From VXLM01 sp965242665 (GTDB taxonomy: Bacteria > Chloroflexota > Dehalococcoidia > Lucifugimonadales > VXLM01), in NCBI GenBank assembly GCA_965242665.1, contig OZ251484.1, positions 1,426,001 through 1,490,000 on the forward strand: a stretch of 64,000 nt of DNA, written 5' to 3'. This document shows positions 36,401 through 43,537 of the stretch, piece by piece. Every line of letters begins with the position of its first letter. Position 1 is the stretch's first letter. A program made the position numbers and the translations under genes. The notes below the pieces were generated by a model. That model was not told where the DNA came from. It was given only the letters and a program-made list of their open reading frames with translations, and made no database searches.

Positions 36401-37008
36401 ACGAAGCTCAGAACGAGTACTTCGAATGCCGTGCACTGGCCCAATACACATCAAGAGGCGGAGACAGCGGCGCGCCCGTGTTCGCATTCCAATCAGAAGG
36501 TTCCACGAACGTGATCCTGGTGGGAGTGCACTGGGGCAAGAAATCGACAGAAGCAAGATTCATTCCCATCGACCGAATCTACGCAGAGTCACTGAGACAG
36601 GGCTACGATTGGAAGCCTGTGCAGATCCGGCCCGTCCCCGTACTAGATCGAACAAGTACGCCAACAGAAACAAGACCAGAGAAACTGGAGAAACCAGGCG
36701 ACGTACTAAAGGCTACCTTCGAGGCGAAGGACTTCAGTCGAGGGCCTGGGCTTACCTACAAGGCGGCGTTGTTCCGAAACGGCTCGAGAGTATTGGACAT
36801 AGGGGAAGTCACCACCTTTACTGACGATACGGTTCGTGTGAAGAATACAAGCGTTCCCGTGAAGTGGGCCCAGTTCGACATATCGAATCTCACGGGGACG
36901 GATAGGACGGGCACGCTTACCGTCGCAGTGCGCGCTTGCACCACCGAGGCGACCCCCAAGTGCGGGGGCTACGGCTCGCGCGGAAGAGCGTCGGTGACTC
37001 TGCGGTGA
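33445..37008 (+). CDS. Secreted trypsin-like protease with Fn3-like domains and Thr/Pro linkers
   Basis: A 1,187-residue exported protein. Order: signal peptide (1 to about 34, ending AVNAVGAQS), Thr/Pro/Gln linker, Fn3-like domain (about 95-210), long TPTPTPTATATQ linker, second Fn3-like domain (about 310-395, RPPTGFRITGATANSLTLSWN), second long linker, a beta-rich region (about 520-770), and an S1-type protease domain with TTGHC (His824), an Asp candidate at 916 or 918 and GDSGAP (Ser1008). A small beta domain ends the protein. The start is set by GAGGGGGTG before the ATG. The linkers suggest a surface-tethered or secreted multidomain enzyme; the target is unknown. Confidence 0.75.
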   Translation: MHRKDIHRIALVWGAAFFCVFVAVNAVGAQSTEECELLGFSQWECYELLPLLPGPNIPKTQPTATQTPTATQTSQTQPTATPTPAATQTSQTVPPPLALILGSASSSSSVKLSWSWQLSIPLKYHDAFNLQSRNFQYRLERRKSTSSSWVTLGSRMRGQAYSDRPPSSCTAYYYRVSLAPPDLNGPYLNLTAWLEPIEYSGEPSLSSTISVRFSGSSSTCSWPTATATATQTPTPTPTPTATATQTPTPTPTPTATATQTPTPTPTATQTPTPTPTPTATATQTPTPTPTPTATATQTPRPRYLRPPTGFRITGATANSLTLSWNSVPNASLYGLEYSSNSNPNPTHVRETSNTSQTVSELDSCNETYRFYVRASADGTTWSSLLSEEVTWVGSRNRETLSCSTPTPTATATVTRTSTPTPTATPTRTPRPTLSATPIPTRTPRPDDTATPTPTTTRTPTPTATPSATPIPTRTPRPDDTATPTPTTTRTPTPTATPTRTRTPTPTATATPTTTATPPIVTITWSGVNDNQSRSHTYTTSRTSAQFNINLGVQRSRAYVAKIEALVSSKWIPANRIEKGGSTVLPSYQDLGTGQVVWVETQNTTRNIILTAHSNTAPTQYKITVSKPDFAFVTPLQVTTNRTTTGDATNLELTTRAYNSSSQRINIEAGGLEVFCIDPATTGSIPSLKREWSSGESLGPRSTRVITMKTVCEGATLSASNMVKIYVRLYAKRRCGEVQNIIPGTCTPKMSEHTISKTIQWPFRGKTLWHSHSPLIGGVQVSSKHGAPPDYDPNRVYPSRCTLSFPLQLSQSSGRDLHALSTTGHCVDNDATTARGYVWKQGSIPMVSNNSNVRSLGTTHITRPAYSSCSIRTGAETSTSKDNCRKGDHVYALSSPVLGSASIFRPKTENGSTPNNDLDPNFAFFVEHSMNNRFTIVSARPPAAHERVAKVGKSTGWTSVTVFEGYDVSLEDPTCSASRWEEIDNYNEAQNEYFECRALAQYTSRGGDSGAPVFAFQSEGSTNVILVGVHWGKKSTEARFIPIDRIYAESLRQGYDWKPVQIRPVPVLDRTSTPTETRPEKLEKPGDVLKATFEAKDFSRGPGLTYKAALFRNGSRVLDIGEVTTFTDDTVRVKNTSVPVKWAQFDISNLTGTDRTGTLTVAVRACTTEATPKCGGYGSRGRASVTLR
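34115..35000 (+). repeat. In-frame Thr/Pro linker repeats in the protease gene
   Basis: Two blocks. 34120-34345 holds about five 42-bp units (TPTPTPTATATQ-type), one shortened. 34750-34930 holds two 96-bp units beginning SATPIPTRTPRPDD. All periods are multiples of three, so copy changes alter only the length of the spacer between domains. Confidence 0.8.
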
Positions 37009-37024
37009 GCGAGAGGAGGTAGTC

Positions 37025-38527
37025 ATGAACGTCAATAGGCGCTGGATGAAAGTCGTCACAATATCTGCGTTCTCCATTGCGTTAGTGATTTACGCTGCCC
37101 GGGATGTCCATGCCGACGATCCCCCACTTGGGGACTGCTTCGGCGGCGTGCTCTCCAAAGACCCAATCCAATGCTATGTGCTTGAGCAGGCCCAACAACG
37201 CGGCGTGATCGACATCGAGGCCATATACGACTTCTTTGGTACGTTCCTCTACGTCTTCTTGCGGCAAGACGATCCAATCGGGGATGGCGTTGGACGGTTC
37301 TTCAGGGAGAAGTCCCACGAGTTCGCCGATCGATGGGTGGAGCGCGTCGCCGAACCTCCAGATTCGATGTACAGATTCTGTAGGAGAGCTCCGATCCGGG
37401 TGTGGCCTGGGCTTCCCACTGGGGGAACACGCGAATGCCTCGTGGATTCCGAAACGTTTTGGACTAGCGACGGCGATACCCTACTGTCGTACTCGCCAAA
37501 CTATGAGAACTTTCTCTTTCGCGTAGGCGGCGAGGAAGTGAGGCATTCGGAGCCTGGCTGGATACGCGCGGGGATGCGGAAGGTGTGGCCGGCATCAGTG
37601 GGCGGGGCTTCGGGCAGTTCGGACTCGTCCGGAGGGCCTACTACCTTCGACGTGTCTGGTGTCGACATGACCAACTTGCCAGTTGACGATTGCTCTGAGA
37701 CAGCCGGTGGTGTTTGTAGCAGAGACCGAGATGTCGCTCTGTCCATAGCTGGAGAGTCCGGGGGAGACGGGAAGCTGTACGTTCAAGTCAAGGATCCTCC
37801 AAGTGATGAGGCCGGACTCTTGGCCCTCAAAAAGATAATATCCCCCTGCTACGAACATCTAGGATCCTGCACCTATACGGCGACTACGACCCTTCCTCAG
37901 ATCGTGAACGGCGTGAAGATCCAGGTGGCGACAAGCACGCAGATATTGACAAACAGCAATATCGGCGGTTCCTATGAGAACATGGTGATCATCCCCGTGA
38001 AGTACGACCCTGGGGAGTCGCGTCGTTGGGTGGAGATACTGAACCGGTTCGCCAATTCTCGCGGCAACACCATCGGCATCGTCCGCGCGGTGTATGACGA
38101 CAACAAAGTGAGCACACCAGGGATTGCTCCACCGCGCGAGTTTTGGCCCTTGGATTCCTTGGGACCGGCTACCAGCGCCTCCGAGGTGCGCTCTACCATT
38201 CGAATACTTGCGATAGACGGGCAGCTTGTGGTGAACTCTTTGCCCGTGCTCCTGCCGCTGCTCGGCATTCCGGTCGACGCCGTGGGGCTTGTGCTGGAAT
38301 ATGAATTGCTGAGTTCAATAGAGCATTACGGGATGAGGGACGGCGGCCCCGCCTTGCCAGATGTCCATTTCCCGCAGTCGGCCTATGAATGGACGGCGCT
38401 CGAAAGGTTCGCGGGGATGTTCAGTGTGTCGGTAAGAGTTCTCATCGGCTCAACGGGCGTCGGCGCGGTGCTGGTCGCGGGCGGCATCGTCGCGATCGTT
38501 CTGCGTCTGCGCCGTCGGCGCGCGTAG
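37025..38527 (+). CDS. Exported protein with C-terminal membrane anchor
   Basis: A 500-residue protein starting 16 bases after the protease stop with GAGAGGAGG before the ATG, so it is in the same operon. It has a signal peptide (1 to about 30), a mainly extracellular region with paired Cys (for example PIQCYV, MYRFC, RECLVDS, CSETAGGVC), and one C-terminal membrane helix (TGVGAVLVAGGIVAIVL) followed by RLRRRRA, a stop-transfer signal. No known domain is recognised. It may anchor, activate or be a substrate of the protease; that is inference from context only. Confidence 0.6.
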   Translation: MNVNRRWMKVVTISAFSIALVIYAARDVHADDPPLGDCFGGVLSKDPIQCYVLEQAQQRGVIDIEAIYDFFGTFLYVFLRQDDPIGDGVGRFFREKSHEFADRWVERVAEPPDSMYRFCRRAPIRVWPGLPTGGTRECLVDSETFWTSDGDTLLSYSPNYENFLFRVGGEEVRHSEPGWIRAGMRKVWPASVGGASGSSDSSGGPTTFDVSGVDMTNLPVDDCSETAGGVCSRDRDVALSIAGESGGDGKLYVQVKDPPSDEAGLLALKKIISPCYEHLGSCTYTATTTLPQIVNGVKIQVATSTQILTNSNIGGSYENMVIIPVKYDPGESRRWVEILNRFANSRGNTIGIVRAVYDDNKVSTPGIAPPREFWPLDSLGPATSASEVRSTIRILAIDGQLVVNSLPVLLPLLGIPVDAVGLVLEYELLSSIEHYGMRDGGPALPDVHFPQSAYEWTALERFAGMFSVSVRVLIGSTGVGAVLVAGGIVAIVLRLRRRRA

Positions 38528-38567
38528 GGCTGCGGGTGCATTTGCGCGCTACGGCTGGCAGAAGCTC

Positions 38568-40796
38568 ATGAGCACAGGATTGGGCGGGCATGAGAGACTC
38601 AACCTCTACGCCGAATCCATCGCCCGAATGCCCGAAAACCCAGGCGTCCCACAACTCTTCCGCGCCATCTTCAACAACGCCTTCCTCCCATACCGCGACC
38701 CGGAAACTCTTACCGCATTCCTCAAGGTCATCGACCAATTCGACTACGACACCGGAGATCCGCAAGGCGACGCATTCGAATACCTCCTCCAAGTCATGGG
38801 CGCGCAGGGCGATGCAGGACAGTTCCGCACGCCGCGCCACATCATCGACTTCATCGTCCGCATCGTCGACCCGCAGAAACACGAGACCATCCTCGACCCG
38901 GCCTGCGGCACCGCAGGATTCCTCATCTCCGCATACAACCACATCGGCAAGGCGAACGTCGACGAACGCGGCGTCAACACCCTCTCGCCGGACGACGTCA
39001 AGCGCATGTTCGCTAACATCACCGGCTACGACATCTCACCCGACATGGTCAGACTCTCCCTCGCAAACATGTATCTCCACGGCTTCCCCGACCCGCACGT
39101 CTACGAGTACGACACCCTCACCAGCGAAGACCGCTGGAACGAACGCGCAAACGTCATCCTCGCAAACCCGCCGTTCATGTCCCCAAAGGGCGGCATCCGA
39201 CCGCACAACCGGTTTGGCGTCCAATCCAAGCGCAGCGAAGTCCTCTTCGTCGACTACATCGCAGAACACCTTACCCCAGGCGGACGCGCAGGCGTCATCG
39301 TCCCCGAAGGCGTCATCTTCCAGAGTCAAAACGCCTACAAGCAACTCCGCAAGATGCTCGTCGATGACTATCTCGCGGCGGTCATCTCCCTCCCTGCAGG
39401 CGTCTTCAACCCATATTCCGGCGTCAAGACATCCATCCTCATCCTCGACACCGCCATCGCGCGCAAGTCCGACAGCATCGCCTTTTGCAAGGTCGAAAAC
39501 GACGGCTTCGACCTCGGCGCGCAGCGCCGCCCCATCGACGCCAACGACCTCCCAACCGTCCAGCGCGAACTCTCCGCATACCTGCGCGCAGCCAGAGCCG
39601 GCGAGCCGACGGACGCCGCCAGCCTCTCGTCGTCCATCATCGTCGACAAGCAGCGCATCGCCGCCGACGGCGAGTACAACCTCAGCGCGGAGCGGTATAC
39701 GAAACAACGCAACGATAGCACGAAACACCCTTGGTATCCGATTGGTTCCTTGATCACAACCGTGACCCCGCGAGTCAAAGTGCCAAAGAGCGAGTTCAAT
39801 GAAACAGGACTGTACCCAATCATTGACCAGTCACAAAGTCCCGTGGCTGGTTACACAGACAACCCCGACGGACTGATAACACCCAATAAGCCGTTGGTGG
39901 TTTTCGGCGACCACACATGTGTCGTAAAGCTAATGGAAACGCCGTTCATTCAAGGTGCTGACGGCATCAAGATAATCTGTACAAAGGACGAACTTGACCC
40001 GAGGTTCCTGTACCATCTACTGAGAGTCAATCCATTAGATACTGATGGATACAGGCGGCACTTCACACTACTAAAACGGAAACATATCCCTCTCCCGCCC
40101 CTCGACGTGCAGCGCGAGATCGTCGCGGAGGTAGAGGGGTATCAGCGGGTGATCGACGGGGCGCGTGCGGTGGTGGAGAACTGGCGTCCGCGGGTGTGGG
40201 TGGATCCGTCGTGGGAGATGGTGGAGTTGGGGGAAAAAGGGATTTTTCGGGTGGTTAGCGGCGGCACTCCGAAGTCGAGCGTTCCAGAATTCTGGGATGG
40301 CGGCGTGCCGTGGATAACCCTCGTAGACCTGCCTCCTGACGACATAATTACTGAGATTACCGCTACAGAACGCACGATAAGCGAAGAGGGATTGCAAAGT
40401 TCGTCTGCGGTGATGATTCCGGCAAATTCGGTCGTCGTATCATCGAGGGCAACGATTGGCCGTATTGGCATCAATCGAGTGGCGCTTGCGACTAACCAGG
40501 GTTTCAAGAATGTTGTCATCGAGGATAGAACCCGAGCGATTCCTGAGTACGTCGCACTCGCATTGACAAGATTGACTTCGACTATGGAAGCCCAAGCTAG
40601 CGGCTCGACATACAAGGAAATCATCAAATCACGGTTTGCCAGACTCAAGATCCCCATGCCCCCGTTGGACGTGCAGCGCGCCGTCGTCGAGGAGATCGAT
40701 GCAGAGCGTGCGATGGTATCTGCGAATCGCGAGTTGGCCGCGCGGATGGAGGGGCGTGTGCGTGAGGCTGTGGGGCGTGTGTGGGGGGATGAGTGA
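38568..40796 (+). CDS. Type I methyltransferase fused to specificity domains, orphan
   Basis: A 742-residue fusion. Residues 1-400 are an HsdM-type N6-adenine methyltransferase: GQFRTPRHIIDFIV, SAM motif DPACGTAGFL (110-119), catalytic NPPF (200-203) and GVIVPEGVIF. Residues about 408-540 and 560-730 are two HsdS-type target-recognition domains, each ending in a PPLDVQR motif and conserved helix. The N-terminal helical domain that HsdM proteins normally have is about 60 residues shorter than usual. No hsdR or nuclease domain is in the window, so it is an orphan methylase, a remnant, or the rest lies elsewhere. The next gene overlaps its stop. Confidence 0.8.
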   Translation: MSTGLGGHERLNLYAESIARMPENPGVPQLFRAIFNNAFLPYRDPETLTAFLKVIDQFDYDTGDPQGDAFEYLLQVMGAQGDAGQFRTPRHIIDFIVRIVDPQKHETILDPACGTAGFLISAYNHIGKANVDERGVNTLSPDDVKRMFANITGYDISPDMVRLSLANMYLHGFPDPHVYEYDTLTSEDRWNERANVILANPPFMSPKGGIRPHNRFGVQSKRSEVLFVDYIAEHLTPGGRAGVIVPEGVIFQSQNAYKQLRKMLVDDYLAAVISLPAGVFNPYSGVKTSILILDTAIARKSDSIAFCKVENDGFDLGAQRRPIDANDLPTVQRELSAYLRAARAGEPTDAASLSSSIIVDKQRIAADGEYNLSAERYTKQRNDSTKHPWYPIGSLITTVTPRVKVPKSEFNETGLYPIIDQSQSPVAGYTDNPDGLITPNKPLVVFGDHTCVVKLMETPFIQGADGIKIICTKDELDPRFLYHLLRVNPLDTDGYRRHFTLLKRKHIPLPPLDVQREIVAEVEGYQRVIDGARAVVENWRPRVWVDPSWEMVELGEKGIFRVVSGGTPKSSVPEFWDGGVPWITLVDLPPDDIITEITATERTISEEGLQSSSAVMIPANSVVVSSRATIGRIGINRVALATNQGFKNVVIEDRTRAIPEYVALALTRLTSTMEAQASGSTYKEIIKSRFARLKIPMPPLDVQRAVVEEIDAERAMVSANRELAARMEGRVREAVGRVWGDE

Positions 40797-41479
40797 TGAA
40801 CAAACTGTGGAAGTATTGTAGGTCGCTCGGGGAAGGATGGCGCACTGTTCTGATCGCGCTTGGAGTTCTTGTCTTTCTGGTTGGTGTTGTTTTCCTTTTG
40901 TCCATGTTCTTGCCTAAGACAAACGTTTTCAAGGACGTATCAGGAATCATTCAGTCCATCATCACCGCCTTGGCGATAGTGATGGGCGGGTACTTCGCGC
41001 TCTTCAAGCTGCGAATATTCAGAGACTTGGAACCTCACCTGACCATCTCGCACAAAATCTCCCACCGCTTCATCGGCGACAGCTACGTGCACATCTCGGT
41101 AACGGCGGTGTTGCATAACAGATCGAAGGTGAAGGTGGAGCTGCGCCGGGGGTTCTTCAGCTTGCAGAAGATAGCGCCGGTGATGGATGGAGAGGTGTCA
41201 AACCTCTATGAACAGGTATTCGATGAGGAGGGGAGCAACGAGGAGGACGAGCACATCCAATGGCCCACTCTTGACATACACACTCTAATCAGGGGCAAGG
41301 GGGAACTGGTGATAGAACCGGGGGAGTCGCATCCGGAGCCATGCGAGTTCATCGTATCGAAGGATGTCGAATCCGTCCTTGCATACACCTACTTCGACAA
41401 TCCCAGATACTCGCAGGGATCGGGGGTTGCGCCGGGTTGGCAAGCGACCACGGTATATGATATATCATATATGATATGA
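40796..41479 (+). CDS. Two-TM protein coupled to the methyltransferase gene
   Basis: A 227-residue protein whose ATG shares the last base of the methyltransferase stop (TGATG). It has two N-terminal membrane helices (about 18-40 and 52-72) and a soluble domain of about 150 residues (HLTISHKISHRFIGDSYVHI) with no recognised motif. Coupling to a DNA-modification gene might indicate a defence-linked membrane component, which is speculation. Its last codons lie within an AT-rich palindromic region. Confidence 0.6.
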   Translation: MNKLWKYCRSLGEGWRTVLIALGVLVFLVGVVFLLSMFLPKTNVFKDVSGIIQSIITALAIVMGGYFALFKLRIFRDLEPHLTISHKISHRFIGDSYVHISVTAVLHNRSKVKVELRRGFFSLQKIAPVMDGEVSNLYEQVFDEEGSNEEDEHIQWPTLDIHTLIRGKGELVIEPGESHPEPCEFIVSKDVESVLAYTYFDNPRYSQGSGVAPGWQATTVYDISYMI

Positions 41480-41492
41480 TGCTCATATCATA
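41454..41492. repeat. AT-rich palindromes at the 3' end
   Basis: ATATGATATATCATAT (41455-41470) is followed by TATGATATGA-TGC-TCATATCATA (41470-41492), a perfect 10-bp stem with a 3-base loop. It is an AT-rich island in a GC-rich region, between the two-TM gene and the tandem small-gene array, and may end transcription or serve as a protein site. Confidence 0.55.
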
Positions 41493-41531
41493 GGATTGAT
41501 CCTGTGACACAGGCGTATGAGGAGGACACAC

Positions 41532-41699
41532 ATGGCTCTCAAGGAAGATCGTGCCAGCGGAGCGGAGCGTATACCGAGACGAGGGGTCATCCACGAAGGA
41601 GTACGACCCAGAAAGGTGCCCCCCAAGGCGTGGCCGTCGAACAAGCCGCCCGGCGGCAAGCTGCCGAGCAAGGGATCTGAGTCGTCCAAGCAGTCTTGA
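41532..41699 (+). CDS. Small basic Pro-rich protein, array unit 1
   Basis: A 55-residue protein, first of seven tandem paralogues. GAGGAGG lies 7 bases before the ATG at 41532, better than the in-frame ATG at 41517. The protein is highly basic and proline-rich with no Cys and no membrane segment. Conserved blocks: GVIHEG, RPRKVPPK, WPSNKPPGGK and a terminal KQS. Its start (MALKEDRASG) differs from the MPS(N/K)D start of the others. No database family is known to me. RNA or DNA binding, or a peptide precursor, are possibilities that the sequence cannot decide. Confidence 0.55.
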   Translation: MALKEDRASGAERIPRRGVIHEGVRPRKVPPKAWPSNKPPGGKLPSKGSESSKQS

Positions 41700-41734
41700 C
41701 GGCGCGCGCAAATGCGCCAAGCGAGGGTATAGTC

Positions 41735-41896
41735 ATGCCATCTAATGACAGGCGTACCAACGATATGCACAATAGCGGCGTGGTCAAGAAGGGAGGAACG
41801 CGCCCAAGAAAGGTTCCCCCTAAGGCGTGGCCGTCGAACAAGCCGCCCGGCGGCAAGCTGCCCAGGAAGGGGCCTGAGCCCGACAAGCAGTCTTGA
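41735..41896 (+). CDS. Small basic Pro-rich protein, array unit 2
   Basis: 53 residues; the most divergent N-terminus of the array (MPSNDRRTNDMHNSG, VVKKGG) but the same core RPRKVPPKAWPSNKPPGGK as unit 1 and ending PDKQS. Ribosome binding site GAGGG 8 bases before the ATG. Confidence 0.55.
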   Translation: MPSNDRRTNDMHNSGVVKKGGTRPRKVPPKAWPSNKPPGGKLPRKGPEPDKQS

Positions 41897-41928
41897 CGGC
41901 GCGCGCAAATGCGCCAAGCGAGGTAGTC

Positions 41929-42093
41929 ATGCCATCCAATGACAGGCGCGCCAGCGGAGAGTACAGTATGCCGAGGGAAGGGGTCATCCACGAAGGAATA
42001 CGCCCCAGAAAGGCGCCGCCCAAGAGGTGGCCCTCGAACAAGCCGCCCGGCGGCAAGCGGCTGGAACCGCCGAAGCCTGACAAGCAGTCTTGA
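41929..42093 (+). CDS. Small basic Pro-rich protein, array unit 3
   Basis: 54 residues. The N-terminus (MPSNDRRASGEYSMP, EGVIHEG) resembles units 5-7, while the C-terminus (RWPSNKPPGGKRLEPP) matches unit 4, so the unit looks recombinant. GCGAGGTAGTC precedes the ATG. Confidence 0.58.
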   Translation: MPSNDRRASGEYSMPREGVIHEGIRPRKAPPKRWPSNKPPGGKRLEPPKPDKQS

Positions 42094-42124
42094 CGGCGCG
42101 CCCGCCACTCCCAGCGAGGTAGTC

Positions 42125-42292
42125 ATGCCATCCAAAGACGAACGTACTGCTAGAGCGAACAATAGGCGTAAGCGAGGGATTGTCATTAGCGGAACGGGTC
42201 CGAGGGAAATGCCCCTCAAGAGGTGGCCCTCGAACAAGCCGCCCGGCGGCAAGCGGCTGGAACCGCCGGCGCCGCCCGACAAGCAGTCTTGA
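42125..42292 (+). CDS. Small basic Pro-rich protein, array unit 4
   Basis: 55 residues. The N-terminal half is unusual (MPSKDERTARANNRRKR, then GIVISGTGPREMPLK) but the C-terminus is the WPSNKPPGGK type ending PPDKQS. Its linker reads CGCCCGCCACTCCCAGCGAGG instead of the version with AAATGCGCC, a second linker type shared with units 6 and 7. Confidence 0.55.
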   Translation: MPSKDERTARANNRRKRGIVISGTGPREMPLKRWPSNKPPGGKRLEPPAPPDKQS

Positions 42293-42324
42293 CGGCGCGC
42301 GCAAATGCGCCAAGCGAGGTAGTC

Positions 42325-42690
42325 ATGCCATCCAAAGACAGGCGCGCCAGCGGAGAGTACAGTATGCCTATGGAGGGGGTCATCCACCGAAGAACGGGTC
42401 CAAGGAAAGCCCCGCCCAAGGCATCCGGCCCGTTGCCCGGCGGCTTGTACGAGCGCCCGGTCATCAAGCCGAAGCCCGACAGCAGTCTTGACCGCGCGCC
42501 CGCTACTCCCAGCGAGGTAGTCATGCCATCCAAAGATAGGCGCGCCAGCGGAGCGTACAGTATACCTATGGAAGGGGTCATCCACCGAGGAACGGGCCCA
42601 AGGAAAGCACCGCCCAAGGCGTCCGGCCCGTTGCCCGGCGGCTTGTACGAGCGCCCGGTCATCAAGCCGAAGCCTAACAAGCAGTCTTGA
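42325..42690 (+). CDS. Array unit 5 fused in frame to unit 6
   Basis: Unit 5 starts at 42325 (MPSKDRRASGEYSMP) and has the second C-terminal type (ASGPLPGGLYERPVIKPKP). One A is missing where other units read GACAAGCAGTCTTGA, so its stop is lost and translation continues through the linker into unit 6 in frame, giving a 121-residue double protein. Unit 6 keeps its own ribosome binding site and ATG at 42523, so both products may be made. Confidence 0.55.
   Translation: MPSKDRRASGEYSMPMEGVIHRRTGPRKAPPKASGPLPGGLYERPVIKPKPDSSLDRAPATPSEVVMPSKDRRASGAYSIPMEGVIHRGTGPRKAPPKASGPLPGGLYERPVIKPKPNKQS
42523..42690 (+). CDS. Small basic Pro-rich protein, array unit 6
   Basis: 55 residues (MPSKDRRASGAYSIP, EGVIHRGTGPRKAPPK, then the ASGPLPGGLYERP type), ending PNKQS. 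It has its own GCGAGGTAGTC-ATG context, and it also forms the second half of the unit 5 fusion. Confidence 0.55.
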   Translation: MPSKDRRASGAYSIPMEGVIHRGTGPRKAPPKASGPLPGGLYERPVIKPKPNKQS

Positions 42691-42721
42691 CAGCGCGCCC
42701 GCTACTCCCAGCGAGGTAGTC

Positions 42722-42889
42722 ATGCCATCCAAAGATAGGCGCGCCAGCGGAGCGTACAGTATACCTATGGAAGGGGTCATCCATCGAGGAACGGGCCCAA
42801 GGAAAGCACCGCCCAAGGCATCCGGCCCGTTGCCCGGCGGCTTGTACGAGCGCCCGGTCATCAAGCCGAAGCCTGACAAGAAGCCTTGA
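42722..42889 (+). CDS. Small basic Pro-rich protein, array unit 7
   Basis: 55 residues, identical to unit 6 for the first 50 residues or so but ending PDKKP instead of KQS. It is the last unit; unique sequence follows after TTGACGGCGCGCG. Confidence 0.58.
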   Translation: MPSKDRRASGAYSIPMEGVIHRGTGPRKAPPKASGPLPGGLYERPVIKPKPDKKP

Positions 42890-42980
42890 CGGCGCGCGTG
42901 CTTCTGTATGCCGGGTGCCGCCGCCTCTGTGCATGCCTGCTATCGTCGCGTTCGAGTACCGCATCGGGCGGGTGGGAATC

Positions 42981-43395
42981 TGTGATTGAAGATTTATGAT
43001 GTATGATTGCAGGATGCTGGATTCCCGCCTTCGCGGGAATGACGTGGGCGGGTGCGGGAATGACGTAGACAGGGTGTGGGAATGGCGTGGTGGATGCAGG
43101 GATGACGAGATGGGTGCGGGAATGACGGGCGGGCGGAAATCTGTGATTGAAGATTTATGATGTATGATTGTAGAACGCTGGATTCCCGCCTTCGCGGGAA
43201 TGACGTGGGTGGGTGCGGGAATGACGTAGACAGGGTGTGGGAATGACGTGGTGGATGCAGGGATGACGAGATGGGTGCGGGAATGACGGGCGGGAGGAAA
43301 CCTGTGATTGAAGATTTATGATGTATGATTGCAGGATGCTGGATTCCCGCCTTCGCGGGAATGACGTGGGTGGGTGCGGGAATGACGGGATGGGC
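42981..43395 (+). repeat. 161-bp tandem repeat, 2.6 copies, each with a dRS3-like core
   Basis: TGTGATTGAAGATTTATGATG recurs in part at 42981, 43142 and 43303, a constant 161-bp period. Each copy holds an ATTCCC-N8-GGGAAT palindrome (43021-43040, 43182-43201, 43343-43362) and GGGAATGAC satellites on its 3' side. The AT-rich start of each unit contrasts with the surroundings. Confidence 0.85.
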
Positions 43396-43467
43396 GCAAC
43401 GCGGCGGGGTATATCGAATCGAGGGGCGCAGGTTCCGGATGTTGCGGGCGCGGGGGGTTCCTGTCTA

Positions 43468-43476
43468 TGCTATACT
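43468..43476 (+). promoter_or_regulatory. Extended -10 promoter for prs
   Basis: TGC-TATACT (hexamer 43471-43476), 61 bases before the GTG start. No convincing -35 hexamer is visible. Confidence 0.5.
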
Positions 43477-43537
43477 GTGTGCGGCTCGAGGTAGGCGGCT
43501 GCGATTCCGGGAATTCACCGAGTGCAAGGGGGATTGC

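Larger units (their letters stand above)
41532..42889 (+). repeat. Tandem array of seven about 195-bp gene units
   Basis: Each unit has one 53-55-residue gene and a conserved linker (TCTTGACGGCGCGCG, then GCGAGGTAGTC directly before the ATG). Start codons lie at 41532, 41735, 41929, 42125, 42325, 42523 and 42722. Units 1-4 share one C-terminal type and units 5-7 another. Confidence 0.85.
42890..43537. other. Non-coding stretch of 161-bp repeats and prs promoter
   Basis: No gene. It contains the 161-bp tandem repeat with three dRS3-like cores (42981-43395) and the prs promoter and leader. Confidence 0.65.
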
